DNA of 45,817 nt from JAIBBG01 sp031417525 (GTDB taxonomy: Bacteria; Bacteroidota; Bacteroidia; Flavobacteriales_D; Sanyastnellaceae). Positions 1 through 7,752 of the stretch are shown here, in pieces. The stretch is from positions 1 to 45,817 of the forward strand of contig JANOVT010000256.1 of the NCBI GenBank assembly GCA_031417525.1, written 5' to 3'. Every line of letters begins with the position of its first letter. Within the stretch, counting starts at the first letter, position 1. The translations under genes and the position numbers were made by a program. The notes under the pieces were generated by a model. The model did not search any database and had not been told where the DNA came from. It saw only the letters and a program-made list of their open reading frames with translations.

Positions 1-376
1 ACGAATCGCTCGACAAGGTGCGCAACGCACCATCAATGGCGATCAGGATGCTTTCGGGATTGCGGTTGAGGCTTTTGAAATAGGCGAGTTCTTCCGCATT
101 GAGCTCGCGACCAATGACCGCAGCCTGGATGCTGTCACTCAGCAAGTCTTTCACTACATCCGCTTCTGGCTTGTAAGACGCCTCCACCGCAGAAAATTTG
201 TTCAGGCTGGTGTAGGTATAAATCTGAGAATCCATCATCAGGGAATAGGATTCATCGACACCCATTTTCAACTCACCGGAAGACATCGAATCGACGTTTT
301 TGTTTTGTTTGACGTTGCATGCGACGCACATGAAAGCTACGCACCAACAGCCTATGATATTTTTAAGACTAATCAT
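1..376 (-). CDS. PstS-like substrate-binding lipoprotein (C-terminus cut by window edge)
   Basis: The minus-strand reading frame opens with ATG at 376 and runs off the left edge, so only the first 125 residues are visible. The N-terminus is a lipoprotein signal: a hydrophobic stretch ending in a lipobox-like V-A-C at about residue 20. After it come a segment reading SGELKMGVDES and a region reading KPEADVVKDLLSDS, followed by VIGRELNAEE. This pattern is typical of the PstS-like phosphate/anion-binding domain proteins of Bacteroidota, which usually sit just downstream of ExbB-ExbD-ExbD-TonB genes, as here. It overlaps the preceding small membrane protein gene by 8 bases, which suggests translational coupling. 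The ligand is not shown by the sequence; in this lineage such proteins need not bind phosphate. Confidence 0.72.
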   Translation of the reverse strand, partial: MISLKNIIGCWCVAFMCVACNVKQNKNVDSMSSGELKMGVDESYSLMMDSQIYTYTSLNKFSAVEASYKPEADVVKDLLSDSIQAAVIGRELNAEELAYFKSLNRNPESILIAIDGALRTLSSDS

Positions 377-566
377 TCGAATTCAATTTTATAAATTTTC
401 TCAGGCGAAAAAAACGAATCCCTGAATACAGCAAAAGCACCCCACCCATCACGAATCTTCTGCTACCGGGCAGCCACACTTCCGAAGCTGGTACAAAAAA
501 ACAAACCAGCGCAAGTAATAGAAGGATCACAATCATCACATAACTCAAGTATACAGTGGCATTCAT
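369..566 (-). CDS. small two-helix membrane protein
   Basis: This frame encodes 65 residues from ATG at 566; a longer reading from TTG at 587 adds seven residues and is less likely. It has a hydrophobic helix at about residues 5-23 and a second at about 38-52, then a basic tail rich in R and K. Its stop overlaps the start of the PstS-like lipoprotein gene by 8 bases, and it lies downstream of the second TonB-like gene on the same strand. I do not recognise a family. Position suggests a helper of the energy-transduction block, but that is inference only. The tight overlap and clean membrane pattern support it being a real gene. Confidence 0.6.
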   Translation of the reverse strand: MNATVYLSYVMIVILLLLALVCFFVPASEVWLPGSRRFVMGGVLLLYSGIRFFRLRKFIKLNSND

Positions 567-642
567 GTAGTTAAATTGAGGGTGCAAGTTAAGTCGCGAC
601 TAAAGATTTTGGCGCGTCTGATGGCATTGAAAACCAAATGGC

Positions 643-684
643 AAGGCAATCTTTCTTTCAGCAGGAGAAAAGAAAGATTGCCTT
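643..684. other. perfect 16-base-pair hairpin between tonB-like gene and small membrane protein
   Basis: Two perfectly complementary 16-base arms (643-658 and 669-684) surround a 10-base loop. On the minus strand the hairpin lies 10 bases after the stop of the TonB-like gene. No clean T-run follows on that strand (the sequence continues through TTTGG), so it is not a textbook intrinsic terminator. It could be a terminator variant, an mRNA 3' stabiliser or an attenuator that lowers expression of the downstream genes. Confidence 0.6.
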
Positions 685-694
685 GAAGAAAATC

Positions 695-1564
695 TCAATT
701 ATGCAATTCAAAATGGAGAGGCATGGTAACGATTACTGGCAGTGGCTCTTCTCCGTCATCACCCGGTTTCCAACGGGGCATGGCATTGATAGCTTCCATT
801 GCTTTTTTGGCCAGGCGATCACCATTGCGGATTCCACGCTCAATCATGATTTCGCCGATGCTGCCATCCTCATTCACTACAAAGGATATGTAAATAATGC
901 CTTCGACGTTTTTCTCAATATCCATGTCGGAGTAGCGTACACGAGGTTTCATGTACTGCATCATTTCATCCACACCACCAGGGAATTGTGGAGGATTTTT
1001 CACATAACGACGAGCTGTCTTTTTGACCACGACCTCTGATCCATCGCCTCCGCCGGAACCTGCACCCGGATCATATGGTTCTACAATTCCTGTAGGATCC
1101 TCGCCGCCTCCGCCCTGTTGTTTATCATGTCTTTCCAGATCAGAAAGAATTGGCTTCACGATTGCGTTTTGAGTCACCTCCACTTCTTTGTTTTCCTGAC
1201 CTGAAGCTTTTTGTTCTTTTCGCTCAGTTTCGGGCTTTTTTTCTTCTTCCACTTTGGCCTTTTCAATTGGACGGATATCCACCGGAATCATATAAGAAAA
1301 CTCGGAAGGGTTTGGCTTGGGTGTCGGAGTTCCATTCCATTTTCCGATACCATACATACCACCGCCGATGACACCTAATGCCAGCAGCAAAGCATAAAAT
1401 AAGTTGACGTGATGTTCCTTGCGAAGCGAATAAGCACCATAACTAGTGTTGCGTCCTTCGAATACAAGATCATTACGTTGTGATGAAATCACATTGGACC
1501 AGGAGAGATCCATAGAGAACAAAAAAACAGAGAGTGCAATGATGGCGATAATGGAAATAATCAT
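695..1564 (-). CDS. energy transducer TonB family protein (second copy)
   Basis: This is a 289-residue TonB-like protein. It has an N-terminal hydrophobic segment (about residues 2-20), a YGAYSLRK motif, a second membrane segment near residues 55-75, a charged linker rich in E, K and P, and a C-terminal TonB domain from about residue 195. That domain begins with FPGG and contains GIIYISFVVNEDGS. TonB proteins carry proton-motive energy from ExbB/ExbD in the inner membrane to TonB-dependent outer-membrane receptors. It is paralogous to the TonB at 1852-2712, with the same order of segments, and is separated from it by a terminator, so it probably has its own transcript. A glycine-rich patch near residues 150-175 replaces the polyproline of its neighbour. 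Confidence 0.9.
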   Translation of the reverse strand: MIISIIAIIALSVFLFSMDLSWSNVISSQRNDLVFEGRNTSYGAYSLRKEHHVNLFYALLLALGVIGGGMYGIGKWNGTPTPKPNPSEFSYMIPVDIRPIEKAKVEEEKKPETERKEQKASGQENKEVEVTQNAIVKPILSDLERHDKQQGGGGEDPTGIVEPYDPGAGSGGGDGSEVVVKKTARRYVKNPPQFPGGVDEMMQYMKPRVRYSDMDIEKNVEGIIYISFVVNEDGSIGEIMIERGIRNGDRLAKKAMEAINAMPRWKPGDDGEEPLPVIVTMPLHFELHN

Positions 1565-1669
1565 AACAAGTTTTTTTAAAGGTTGATTGATTAACCATGT
1601 TGTACCGGTGAGATTGTTTTGCGATCAGTGCATTGGTGAAAAATGCGGAGGAATAATTGCGTGTCAAAG

Positions 1670-1704
1670 GCAGAAGTCAGAAGGCAGAAGGCAGAAGGCA
1701 GAAG
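1670..1704. repeat. degenerate tandem repeat, 7-base unit x5
   Basis: Five consecutive 7-base units read GCAGAAG, TCAGAAG, then GCAGAAG three times. They lie in the gap between the two TonB-like genes, upstream of the second one. Similar arrays with different unit sequences occur in other gaps of this window. Confidence 0.85.
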
Positions 1705-1729
1705 AGAGAATTGAGATGTCGAATCGAAG

Positions 1730-1800
1730 GGGCAGAAAATTTTCTGCCCTACCCAATTTGATTCGCCATTCAGAATAGACGGGCAGAAAATTTTCTGCCC
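1730..1800. repeat. pair of identical 20-base perfect palindromes
   Basis: The same perfect palindrome, with arms GGGCAGAAAA and TTTTCTGCCC, occurs at 1730-1749 and again at 1781-1800. The copies are 31 bases apart, between the two TonB-like genes. Each could be a protein-binding site or a hairpin-forming element. They share the core CAGAA with the adjacent heptamer array, so the two structures may be related. Confidence 0.85.
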
Positions 1801-1803
1801 AAC

Positions 1804-1831
1804 AAAAACGCCCGCATCAGCGGGCGTTTTT
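1804..1831. terminator. bidirectional intrinsic terminator after tonB
   Basis: Twelve-base arms with a GCGGGCG core (1804-1815 and 1820-1831) flank the loop ATCA. Runs of A and T on both sides allow function in either direction. It lies 20 bases beyond the stop of the TonB gene at 1852-2712 and should end the exbB-exbD-exbD-tonB transcript. Confidence 0.88.
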
Positions 1832-1851
1832 AAAAATATCAAATTGAAATT

Positions 1852-2712
1852 TTATTTCAGAGTAAAGTTCACCGGAACTGTCATCACGAGGCGCACCGCG
1901 CGACCGTTTTGTTTTGCAGGAGCGAACTTCTTCAATTTTTTCACTGCGTTCTCAGCAACTCGACTCAGGTTGGGTCCACCGGTTACACCGCGCTGGATTT
2001 TTACGTTAGTCACAGAGCCGTCTTTTTCAACTACGAACTGCACGTAGACTTTTCCCTGAATATTGTTCTCCTTTTCCATCTCAGGATAAGGTGCGTTTTC
2101 CGCGATGTCAGTCTGCATGGCCTTCTCACCACCCGGATACTGCGGCATCTCTTGAGCGAATGAAACAGGCTCTTCAGGTTCTGCCTCTTGGATCACAGTC
2201 GCCACTGGTTCAACCGGACCAATCGGACCATCGTCACCTTCCTGATTCACTTCACCCACGTTTTTGTCGGTGAGTTCATCCACAGCTGGTGGCGGATCTT
2301 TCACTTCCTCTTCGGTCACCTCAATCTCGGTAAACTTCACCTGCTCGTTGGTTGGTGGGGGTGGTGGTGGTGGTGGTGGTGGCGGTGGTGGCGGTGGTTC
2401 GTCGGGATTGGTTGGAGGTGGTTCCAACATCTCGATCACTTTGTCAACAGGAACGTCTACCACTTCTTCTGCGCGTTCGCTAAGCAACATCGGCAAAGTG
2501 AAGCCTGCGGTTGCCAGGAAAACGGTTGATCCCAAAGCAATGGCCAGTGTTTTCCCCTGACTTTTTCTGATGACGTATGCACCATACGCTTTGAGTTTAT
2601 CTTGAAACACCAATTCGTTTCGTTCAGAACTCAGGACGTTGGTCCAGCTCGCATCCATGCTCACGGCTGCAATAAGTACAGCGATGATCGCAACTACAAG
2701 TAATGCTGTCAT
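1852..2712 (-). CDS. tonB: energy transducer TonB with 15-proline tract
   Basis: This is a 286-residue TonB family protein. Residues 1-19 form a hydrophobic N-terminus, a second membrane segment follows near residues 55-76, and a periplasmic linker includes 15 consecutive prolines (codons at 2353-2397). The C-terminal TonB domain begins near residue 190 with YPGG and contains GKVYVQFVVEKDGS. It couples the ExbB/ExbD proton channel to TonB-dependent receptors. It is the last gene of a minus-strand block exbB-exbD-exbD-tonB, with a 78-base gap after the second exbD and a strong terminator beyond its stop. The proline run would stall ribosomes without EF-P. The family assignment is secure; which receptors it serves is not visible. 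Confidence 0.92.
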   Translation of the reverse strand: MTALLVVAIIAVLIAAVSMDASWTNVLSSERNELVFQDKLKAYGAYVIRKSQGKTLAIALGSTVFLATAGFTLPMLLSERAEEVVDVPVDKVIEMLEPPPTNPDEPPPPPPPPPPPPPPPTNEQVKFTEIEVTEEEVKDPPPAVDELTDKNVGEVNQEGDDGPIGPVEPVATVIQEAEPEEPVSFAQEMPQYPGGEKAMQTDIAENAPYPEMEKENNIQGKVYVQFVVEKDGSVTNVKIQRGVTGGPNLSRVAENAVKKLKKFAPAKQNGRAVRLVMTVPVNFTLK

Positions 2713-2790
2713 AATTCTTTCGATTTATTTGGTTAAACTTCTCGAGAGTTCCTACAGGGCAAGATTCAAGAGGTTCAACACAAAGTGCAA

Positions 2791-3432
2791 TTATTTATTC
2801 TTGAGTCCAAGTTCAGCGGATTTTTGTCTCACTGCGATGGCTTCTGATTCTGCCATATCCTGAATGGCGCGTTTGCGCACATTGCAGATATTGAGCTCAT
2901 CCATCGCATTGATCACATTTTTATACTTTGTTTCATCAATGGTTTTGATGATCACGAAAGGTGCATTGTCAGCATTCACTACTTGTCTGTAAGCAGCATC
3001 ATAGGTCTCCTGGTCAATTTCATTATTTGCACGTTTCGCTTTTAGTTGTCTTACCTGATCATCAACAAATGAATTTGTTTCGAGCATAACTTTTCTGAAT
3101 CCATCCTTGGAAAAGTCAGTTAGCTGTAGCACCGTTTCGTCCGGTTTAAATTTTCCTGGATAAAAGAAAATTTCATTTTCCTTTTCCCCAAGAAGCAACG
3201 TGGTGGCCAATTCATCAGCCAAAGGTGTTCTTGTTGTATCATCCTTATCCACTTCTTTCGGATAGATGATTTCCATTGTTTGTGGTTTGGCAAGTGTTGC
3301 GGCAAGCACGAAGAAAGTGAGCAGAAGAAATGCCAGATCGACCATCGGGGTCATATCAATCCTGGCCGAACCTTTCTTCGCTTTTTTCTTTCCGTGTTTA
3401 CCACCACCGCCGCCTTCTGCTATTTCTGCCAT
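2791..3432 (-). CDS. exbD: biopolymer transporter ExbD (second paralogue)
   Basis: This 213-residue protein has a basic, glycine-rich N-terminus, then a single membrane helix with the ExbD signature DMTPMVDLAFLLLTFF at about residues 26-41. Asp32 is the expected proton-carrying residue. The periplasmic part is longer than in E. coli ExbD (about 140 residues), as is usual in Bacteroidota. It ends with a domain containing VIIKTIDETKY and NVINAMDELN. ExbD and ExbB form the proton channel that powers TonB. It lies 29 bases after the first exbD and before tonB. Confidence 0.92.
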   Translation of the reverse strand: MAEIAEGGGGGKHGKKKAKKGSARIDMTPMVDLAFLLLTFFVLAATLAKPQTMEIIYPKEVDKDDTTRTPLADELATTLLLGEKENEIFFYPGKFKPDETVLQLTDFSKDGFRKVMLETNSFVDDQVRQLKAKRANNEIDQETYDAAYRQVVNADNAPFVIIKTIDETKYKNVINAMDELNICNVRKRAIQDMAESEAIAVRQKSAELGLKNK

Positions 3433-3461
3433 TTCTTATTTGGTCTTTAAATGGGTAAATA

Positions 3462-4160
3462 TTATTGAGCTGTAAGACTTGCGTCAGCATTGTCTCCACC
3501 ACCAGCCAGATTGGTCACCATGTTGAATTGATAGATCTTTTGTGATCTAAAAACGTCAACCACTTTTTTGACTTTGTCATAATCAGTGTCACCGTCAGCT
3601 TTGATGGCATAGCGCAATCCTTCTTTCTTTAATAGGTCACGAATTTCAGTGTCACTCAAATCAGGATGTTCTTCAGAAAAATCCGCAACAAAAGCTGCGT
3701 ATCCTTCTAAAATCCAATCGCCCAGTTGATTGTTAAGAGAGTCAAGTGGGATTCCTTTGCTGCCTTTGTCCATTGCTTTTTTGACGTCTTCATCACCATC
3801 GATGTATCTTCCGAGAAGTTCTAATGGCTGACCGAAAGTTCCCATCTTAGCGAAGTTTTCAATTTGCACGTCATTCATTTTAGCACCGGGATACTTTGCG
3901 ATCATTCGTTGGGCAAGCTTTGTGCGCACGCCTCTTCCGGAGATATCATAAAAAGCTCTTCCAGCCGTATCAATGGTGATGAGCATTACATTTTCAGGTA
4001 GTGGAGTAAGTATTGTGGCAGAAGGAGGATCTGCTTCAACCGGTTCCATGTTTCTGAATTTCGCGGTGAGCATGAAGAACGTTACCAGCAGGAACGCAAG
4101 ATCCACCATGGGCGTCATGTCCAGGCCGGGAGCGCTTTTGGGTACTTTTATTTTAGGCAT
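3462..4160 (-). CDS. exbD: biopolymer transporter ExbD (first paralogue)
   Basis: This 232-residue protein carries the ExbD helix motif DMTPMVDLAFLLVTFFML at about residues 14-31, with Asp20 as the candidate proton-binding residue. A long periplasmic region follows, ending in a typical ExbD C-terminal domain (LRYAIKADGDTDYDKVKKVVD). Bacteroidota commonly encode two different ExbD proteins in tandem, and both keep the key Asp here, so a heteromeric channel is plausible. It lies 50 bases after exbB on the same strand. The 232-residue length is above the E. coli norm because of an insertion around residues 80-150. Confidence 0.92.
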   Translation of the reverse strand: MPKIKVPKSAPGLDMTPMVDLAFLLVTFFMLTAKFRNMEPVEADPPSATILTPLPENVMLITIDTAGRAFYDISGRGVRTKLAQRMIAKYPGAKMNDVQIENFAKMGTFGQPLELLGRYIDGDEDVKKAMDKGSKGIPLDSLNNQLGDWILEGYAAFVADFSEEHPDLSDTEIRDLLKKEGLRYAIKADGDTDYDKVKKVVDVFRSQKIYQFNMVTNLAGGGDNADASLTAQ

Positions 4161-4210
4161 CGTTCTGTTACTTTTTTATTTATAAAAAATGAAATAAAAG
4201 AGAACAGCGA

Positions 4211-5053
4211 TCAATGTTTGGCTGCGAATGTTTGTGCAACAGAGAAACCAGCTTCATCAATTCCGTATGTCAATTGATCGATACGATTGCTGAAGAAGTT
4301 GTACAACAAGATAGCCAATGCTGATGCAAGGATACCGAGGAATGTATTTACAAGTGCTTCAGAGATACCGATTGAAAGTTCGGCCGGATCAGGAACACCG
4401 GCAGACATAGCCGTGAAGGAACTGATCATACCTTTTACAGTTCCAAGCAGTCCGATCAATACACCGAGTGATGCACAGGTTGAAAGGATTACCAGGTTTT
4501 TAGAAAGCATCGGAAGTTCAAGTGAAGTAGCCTCTTCGAGTTCTTGTTTGAGCGCGGTCACTTTGGACTCTTTATCCATATTTGGTTCGCTCGACAATGT
4601 CTTGTACTTGACAAGTCCGGCGCGCATCACCGCACCAACAGAACCCTTTTGTTTATCACACGCTTTGATGGCTTCTTCGATATTGCCACTATTGAGCAAA
4701 CCGCGTACGTTGCGCACAAACACTTCAACACTTCCAGTACCACGAGCCTGGAACAAGCTTATGAGTCGCTCGATGAAGAATGTAAATACGATGATGTTTA
4801 TCGCAAGCAGAAAAGGAACGATGATTCCACCTTTGTAAACGGTTCCATATAGATTATTATCTACGGGGTGACCAGTTGCCTTGATCATTTCCAACTGTTC
4901 TGACGTGTATTCAGTTCCCGGCACGTATCCTTCAAAGTTCGCTGGATTACCCAGTACAAACATGTGAAGTAGGAAACCCACGATCAGTGCCACCGGCACG
5001 ACGATGTAAGGGAAAATCGAGCTAAAACTGCTGCCTGACTTCTTATTGCTCAT
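4211..5053 (-). CDS. exbB: MotA/TolQ/ExbB proton channel family protein
   Basis: This 280-residue inner-membrane protein has predicted helices near residues 11-31, 74-94, 182-205 and 225-250. The second half contains the ExbB/TolQ region: LGVLIGLLGTVKGMISSF and the last helix ALVNTFLGILASALAILLYNF. It forms the proton channel with ExbD. The extra N-terminal helix and the periplasmic segment (residues 35-70) are typical of the larger Bacteroidota form. It is the first gene of the exbB-exbD-exbD-tonB block, preceded by a promoter-like site and a leader with a hairpin (see 5146-5213). Confidence 0.93.
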   Translation of the reverse strand: MSNKKSGSSFSSIFPYIVVPVALIVGFLLHMFVLGNPANFEGYVPGTEYTSEQLEMIKATGHPVDNNLYGTVYKGGIIVPFLLAINIIVFTFFIERLISLFQARGTGSVEVFVRNVRGLLNSGNIEEAIKACDKQKGSVGAVMRAGLVKYKTLSSEPNMDKESKVTALKQELEEATSLELPMLSKNLVILSTCASLGVLIGLLGTVKGMISSFTAMSAGVPDPAELSIGISEALVNTFLGILASALAILLYNFFSNRIDQLTYGIDEAGFSVAQTFAAKH

Positions 5054-5179
5054 AGCGTTTTTGTTTTTAAAAGGTGTTACTTATTAAAATTGATAATTGA
5101 GTTGCTTTTCAACATATCCTACAGGATCGCCCGAAGGATGGCTTCATCGGGTTTGTTCATAACCCGATTTTGAAGGCGC

Positions 5180-5213
5180 CAAACATAGTGAAACTTCGCT
5201 GACAACATGTCAA
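5180..5213 (-). promoter_or_regulatory. candidate exbB promoter
   Basis: On the minus strand TATGTTTG (5187-5180) matches the Bacteroidota -7 consensus TAnnTTTG. TTG at 5213-5211 could be the -33 element, but the spacer of 23 bases is longer than the usual 19-21. The implied transcript leader is about 120 bases and includes the hairpin at 5146-5168. Confidence 0.4.
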
Positions 5214-5359
5214 GTTAAGGTTTTCAATTTTTTTATTTTTATTCATGAAAAATCCCGCCTGATAATTGTTGCAATAGAACGAACGAGGGATTAAAAATTT
5301 CAAGTGCAACGGAACTAATCCTTTGGAAAGTGCGGCAATAATATCCTGTCAGAATGGTC

Positions 5360-5387
5360 TTGGGTATTGGGTCTTCGGTATTGGGAA
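5360..5387. repeat. degenerate tandem repeat, 7-base unit x4
   Basis: Four consecutive units read TTGGGTA, TTGGGTC, TTCGGTA and TTGGGAA. The array lies in the gap between exbB and the peroxiredoxin gene. Confidence 0.75.
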
Positions 5388-5420
5388 CCACTGTTAAGCA
5401 TTGAGAACTGAGTGACTTAT

Positions 5421-5450
5421 AATAAAAAAGCCGCTCTTGGGAAGCGGCTT
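5421..5450 (-). terminator. intrinsic terminator of the peroxiredoxin gene
   Basis: On the minus strand, arms AAGCCGCT and AGCGGCTT surround a 7-base loop and are followed by a T-rich tract. It begins 23 bases after the peroxiredoxin stop codon. Confidence 0.88.
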
Positions 5451-5473
5451 GATTTCATTCAAAAGTGCCTGGA

Positions 5474-6112
5474 TTAAATGGCCATTTCGCCCATGTAATT
5501 CGCTACACCTTCATGTGATTCTTTCATTCCCTTGCTGCCTTTGGTCCAATTTGCCGGACATACCTCGCCGTTTTCTTCGAAAAACTGGAGAGCATCTACC
5601 ATACGCAATGCCTCATCCACGCTGCGGCCAAGTGGCATATTGTTCACCACCTGATGCTGTACGATTCCGTTTTTATCGATGAGAAACAGACCGCGGTATG
5701 CGATCATTTCACCGGAAGCGATAAGATTCATTTCTTCATCGTATTGATACTCACCGGACAATACACCGAATGCATCTGAGATTGTTTTTGTCGTGTCTGC
5801 AACGATCGGATACGTGATGCCTTTAATACCACCGGCCTCTTTTCCCATCTGCAACCATCCCCAATGAGATTCTTCGGTGTCGGTGGAACATGCCACGACA
5901 GCCACGTTGCGGGATTCAAATTCTTCGAGTCTTTCTTGAAATGCGTGCAATTCGGTCGGACACACGAATGTGAAATCCTTCGGATAAAAGAAGAAAATGA
6001 CGTGTTTTTTACCGATGAATTGATCGAGTGAATAATCTGAAACGATTGTTGTGCCTCTTTTAACGGCGCTTGCTTTGAATGACGGAGCTTTTTTACCTAC
6101 CAAGACTGACAT
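5474..6112 (-). CDS. 2-Cys peroxiredoxin (AhpC/Prx1 type)
   Basis: This 212-residue protein reduces hydrogen peroxide and organic hydroperoxides in the cytoplasm. The peroxidatic cysteine is Cys51 in the motif FTFVCPTE, with the preceding YPKDFTF. The resolving cysteine is Cys185 in EVCPANW, so it is a typical 2-Cys enzyme. The length fits the family (about 190-215). A GGIKG segment at residues 94-98 occupies the place of the GGLG loop, and the C-terminus has YM instead of YF, so sensitivity to over-oxidation cannot be judged. It lies 116 bases downstream of lpd on the same strand, and that gap is filled with octamer repeats. Its own terminator follows. No promoter is evident. Confidence 0.95.
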   Translation of the reverse strand: MSVLVGKKAPSFKASAVKRGTTIVSDYSLDQFIGKKHVIFFFYPKDFTFVCPTELHAFQERLEEFESRNVAVVACSTDTEESHWGWLQMGKEAGGIKGITYPIVADTTKTISDAFGVLSGEYQYDEEMNLIASGEMIAYRGLFLIDKNGIVQHQVVNNMPLGRSVDEALRMVDALQFFEENGEVCPANWTKGSKGMKESHEGVANYMGEMAI

Positions 6113-6115
6113 ACT

Positions 6116-6209
6116 TGTTGATTTGTTGATTTATTGATTTGTTGATTTGACAATGTGATGATGTGATGATGTGACGATGTGACGATGTGATAATGTGACG
6201 ATGTGATGA
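6116..6209. repeat. two adjoining octamer tandem arrays
   Basis: Four units of TGTTGATT (one is TATTGATT) at 6116-6147 are followed, after six bases, by seven units of TGTGAYGA-type octamers at 6154-6209. They fill nearly the whole gap between lpd and the peroxiredoxin gene. No spacers are present, so this is not a CRISPR array. Confidence 0.9.
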
Positions 6210-6228
6210 TTTGAAAATGAAGTCTGGG

Positions 6229-7635
6229 TTAAATGTGCAGTGCCCTTTTAGCGCTGGCGTCTAATGCGGCTTCTTTGAAGCTTTCGGTGAAGGTAGGATG
6301 AGCATGGCTGATGCGACCAATGTCTTCGGCGCTGGCGCGGAATTCCATGGCCACGACTGCTTCGGCAATGATGTCTGCTACTCTAGGTCCAATCATATGA
6401 ACTCCGAGAATTTCATCCGTGTCTTTGTGAGCCAATACTTTGATCTGACCATCGAGATCCATGCTGGCGCGTGCGCGGCCACTTGCTTTGAAAGGAAATG
6501 ATCCGGATTTGTAAGGAACACCGGCCTCTTTTAATTGCTCTTCTGTTTGACCAACACTCGCAACTTCCGGCCAGGTATAGACCACACCGGGGATGAGATT
6601 GTAATTGATGTGCGGTTTTTGGCCGGCAATAGTTTCGGCAATGAAGACGCCTTCTTCTTCCGCTTTATGCGCAAGCATAGCACCTTTGATGACATCACCA
6701 ATTGCATAGATGCCGGGAATATTAGTCTGTAAATGTGCATCCACATTCACACGACCGCGTTCATCCAACGTCACTCCAACTTTGTCAAGTCCGAGCTCAT
6801 CTGTGTATGGCTTGCGACCAACGGCTACCAAAACGTAATCTCCTTCGAGAACAAGTTCTTCTCCCTTTGCGTTGTCAGCTTTTACTGTGACTGTTTTCCC
6901 TTTCGTGGTTACTTCTTTTACTTTATGAGAAAGATAAAACTCGAAATTATTTTTCTTCAACACTTTTTGCAATTCCTTTCCCATGGTGCGATCCATGGTT
7001 GGAATAATGCTGTCCATAAATTCTACGACACTCACTTTCGCACCTAGTCGGCCATACACACTTCCGAGTTCAAGACCAATAACACCGCCGCCAATAACGA
7101 TGAGGTGTTTTGGAATCTCTTCAAGTTTTAATGCTTCCGTACTTGTGATGATACGCTTCTTATCAATCTTGATGAATGGCAGTGAAGCCGGTTTGGAACC
7201 AGTTGCAATGATGATATTTTTTGCACCTACGCTTTCAATTGTTCCGTCTTCCTTTTTAATCGCGACTGTGTTTTTATCTATAAAAGATCCATGCCCATGA
7301 AGAACGTCGATCTTATTTTTTTTCATCAGAAAATTGATCCCGGCAACCGTTGCGTCTACCACATCCTGTTTTCTTTTGATCATTTGAGCAAGGTTGACTA
7401 TCGGTGCAGAAGCCAGATCGATGCCATGCTCTTTGAACGTATGGGTGGCGTTGTGAAAATGCTCGGAAGAATCCAGCAATGCCTTACTTGGAATACAACC
7501 CACATTCAGACAAGTTCCGCCAAGTGCATTGTATTTTTCGATGAGCGCTGTTTTGAGTCCGAGCTGAGCACAACGAATGGCAGCTACATAACCGCCTGGT
7601 CCGGAGCCTATAATAACAACATCATATTGATTCAT
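6229..7635 (-). CDS. lpdA: dihydrolipoyl dehydrogenase
   Basis: This 468-residue flavoprotein reoxidises dihydrolipoamide in the E3 step of pyruvate, 2-oxoglutarate and branched-chain 2-oxoacid dehydrogenases, reducing NAD+. The FAD-binding motif GSGPGG is at residues 10-15, and the redox-active disulfide is Cys42/Cys47 in GGTCLNVGCIPSK. The NAD-binding motif GGGVIGLE is near residue 180, a second FAD contact IYAIGDV near 315, and the catalytic His446-Glu451 pair is in HAHPTFTE. All key residues and the usual length are kept. No E1 or E2 gene is nearby. A -7-like promoter element is seen 20 bases upstream of the start. Confidence 0.96.
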   Translation of the reverse strand: MNQYDVVIIGSGPGGYVAAIRCAQLGLKTALIEKYNALGGTCLNVGCIPSKALLDSSEHFHNATHTFKEHGIDLASAPIVNLAQMIKRKQDVVDATVAGINFLMKKNKIDVLHGHGSFIDKNTVAIKKEDGTIESVGAKNIIIATGSKPASLPFIKIDKKRIITSTEALKLEEIPKHLIVIGGGVIGLELGSVYGRLGAKVSVVEFMDSIIPTMDRTMGKELQKVLKKNNFEFYLSHKVKEVTTKGKTVTVKADNAKGEELVLEGDYVLVAVGRKPYTDELGLDKVGVTLDERGRVNVDAHLQTNIPGIYAIGDVIKGAMLAHKAEEEGVFIAETIAGQKPHINYNLIPGVVYTWPEVASVGQTEEQLKEAGVPYKSGSFPFKASGRARASMDLDGQIKVLAHKDTDEILGVHMIGPRVADIIAEAVVAMEFRASAEDIGRISHAHPTFTESFKEAALDASAKRALHI

Positions 7636-7654
7636 ATATCAGTAAAATTGGGGG

Positions 7655-7662
7655 CAAAAGTA
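7655..7662 (-). promoter_or_regulatory. -7 type promoter element of lpdA
   Basis: On the minus strand TACTTTTG matches the Bacteroidota -7 consensus TAnnTTTG exactly, 19 bases before the lpdA start codon. No TTTG or TTG is visible at the right distance upstream, so only half of the promoter is supported. Confidence 0.4.
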
Positions 7663-7752
7663 TTCCAGAAGTGTGCGAATTGTTGCTAGCAGAGCATGAT
7701 GCAGGACAACAAATCAGCAGACTCTTGTCATGACAGTCACAATTCCTCCGGT

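Larger units (their letters stand above)
5054..5420. other. gene-free leader and repeat region upstream of exbB
   Basis: No convincing gene is present. On the minus strand it holds the exbB leader, including a perfect 8-base-pair hairpin with a 7-base loop (5146-5153 with 5161-5168) and a promoter-like site. Farther out there is a weak inverted repeat, AATCCC at 5251-5256 with GGGATT at 5287-5292. A degenerate heptamer array (TTGGGTA-like, four units) occupies 5360-5387. Confidence 0.6.

Noticed and set aside
2264..2560. Plus-strand open frame rich in glycine and serine, opposite tonB
   Set aside because: It is the antisense reading of the 15-proline tract of tonB; its glycine run comes from the complement of CCA/CCG codons.
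6116..6209. Possible CRISPR array
   Set aside because: Units are only eight bases, run head to tail without spacers, and no cas gene is near.
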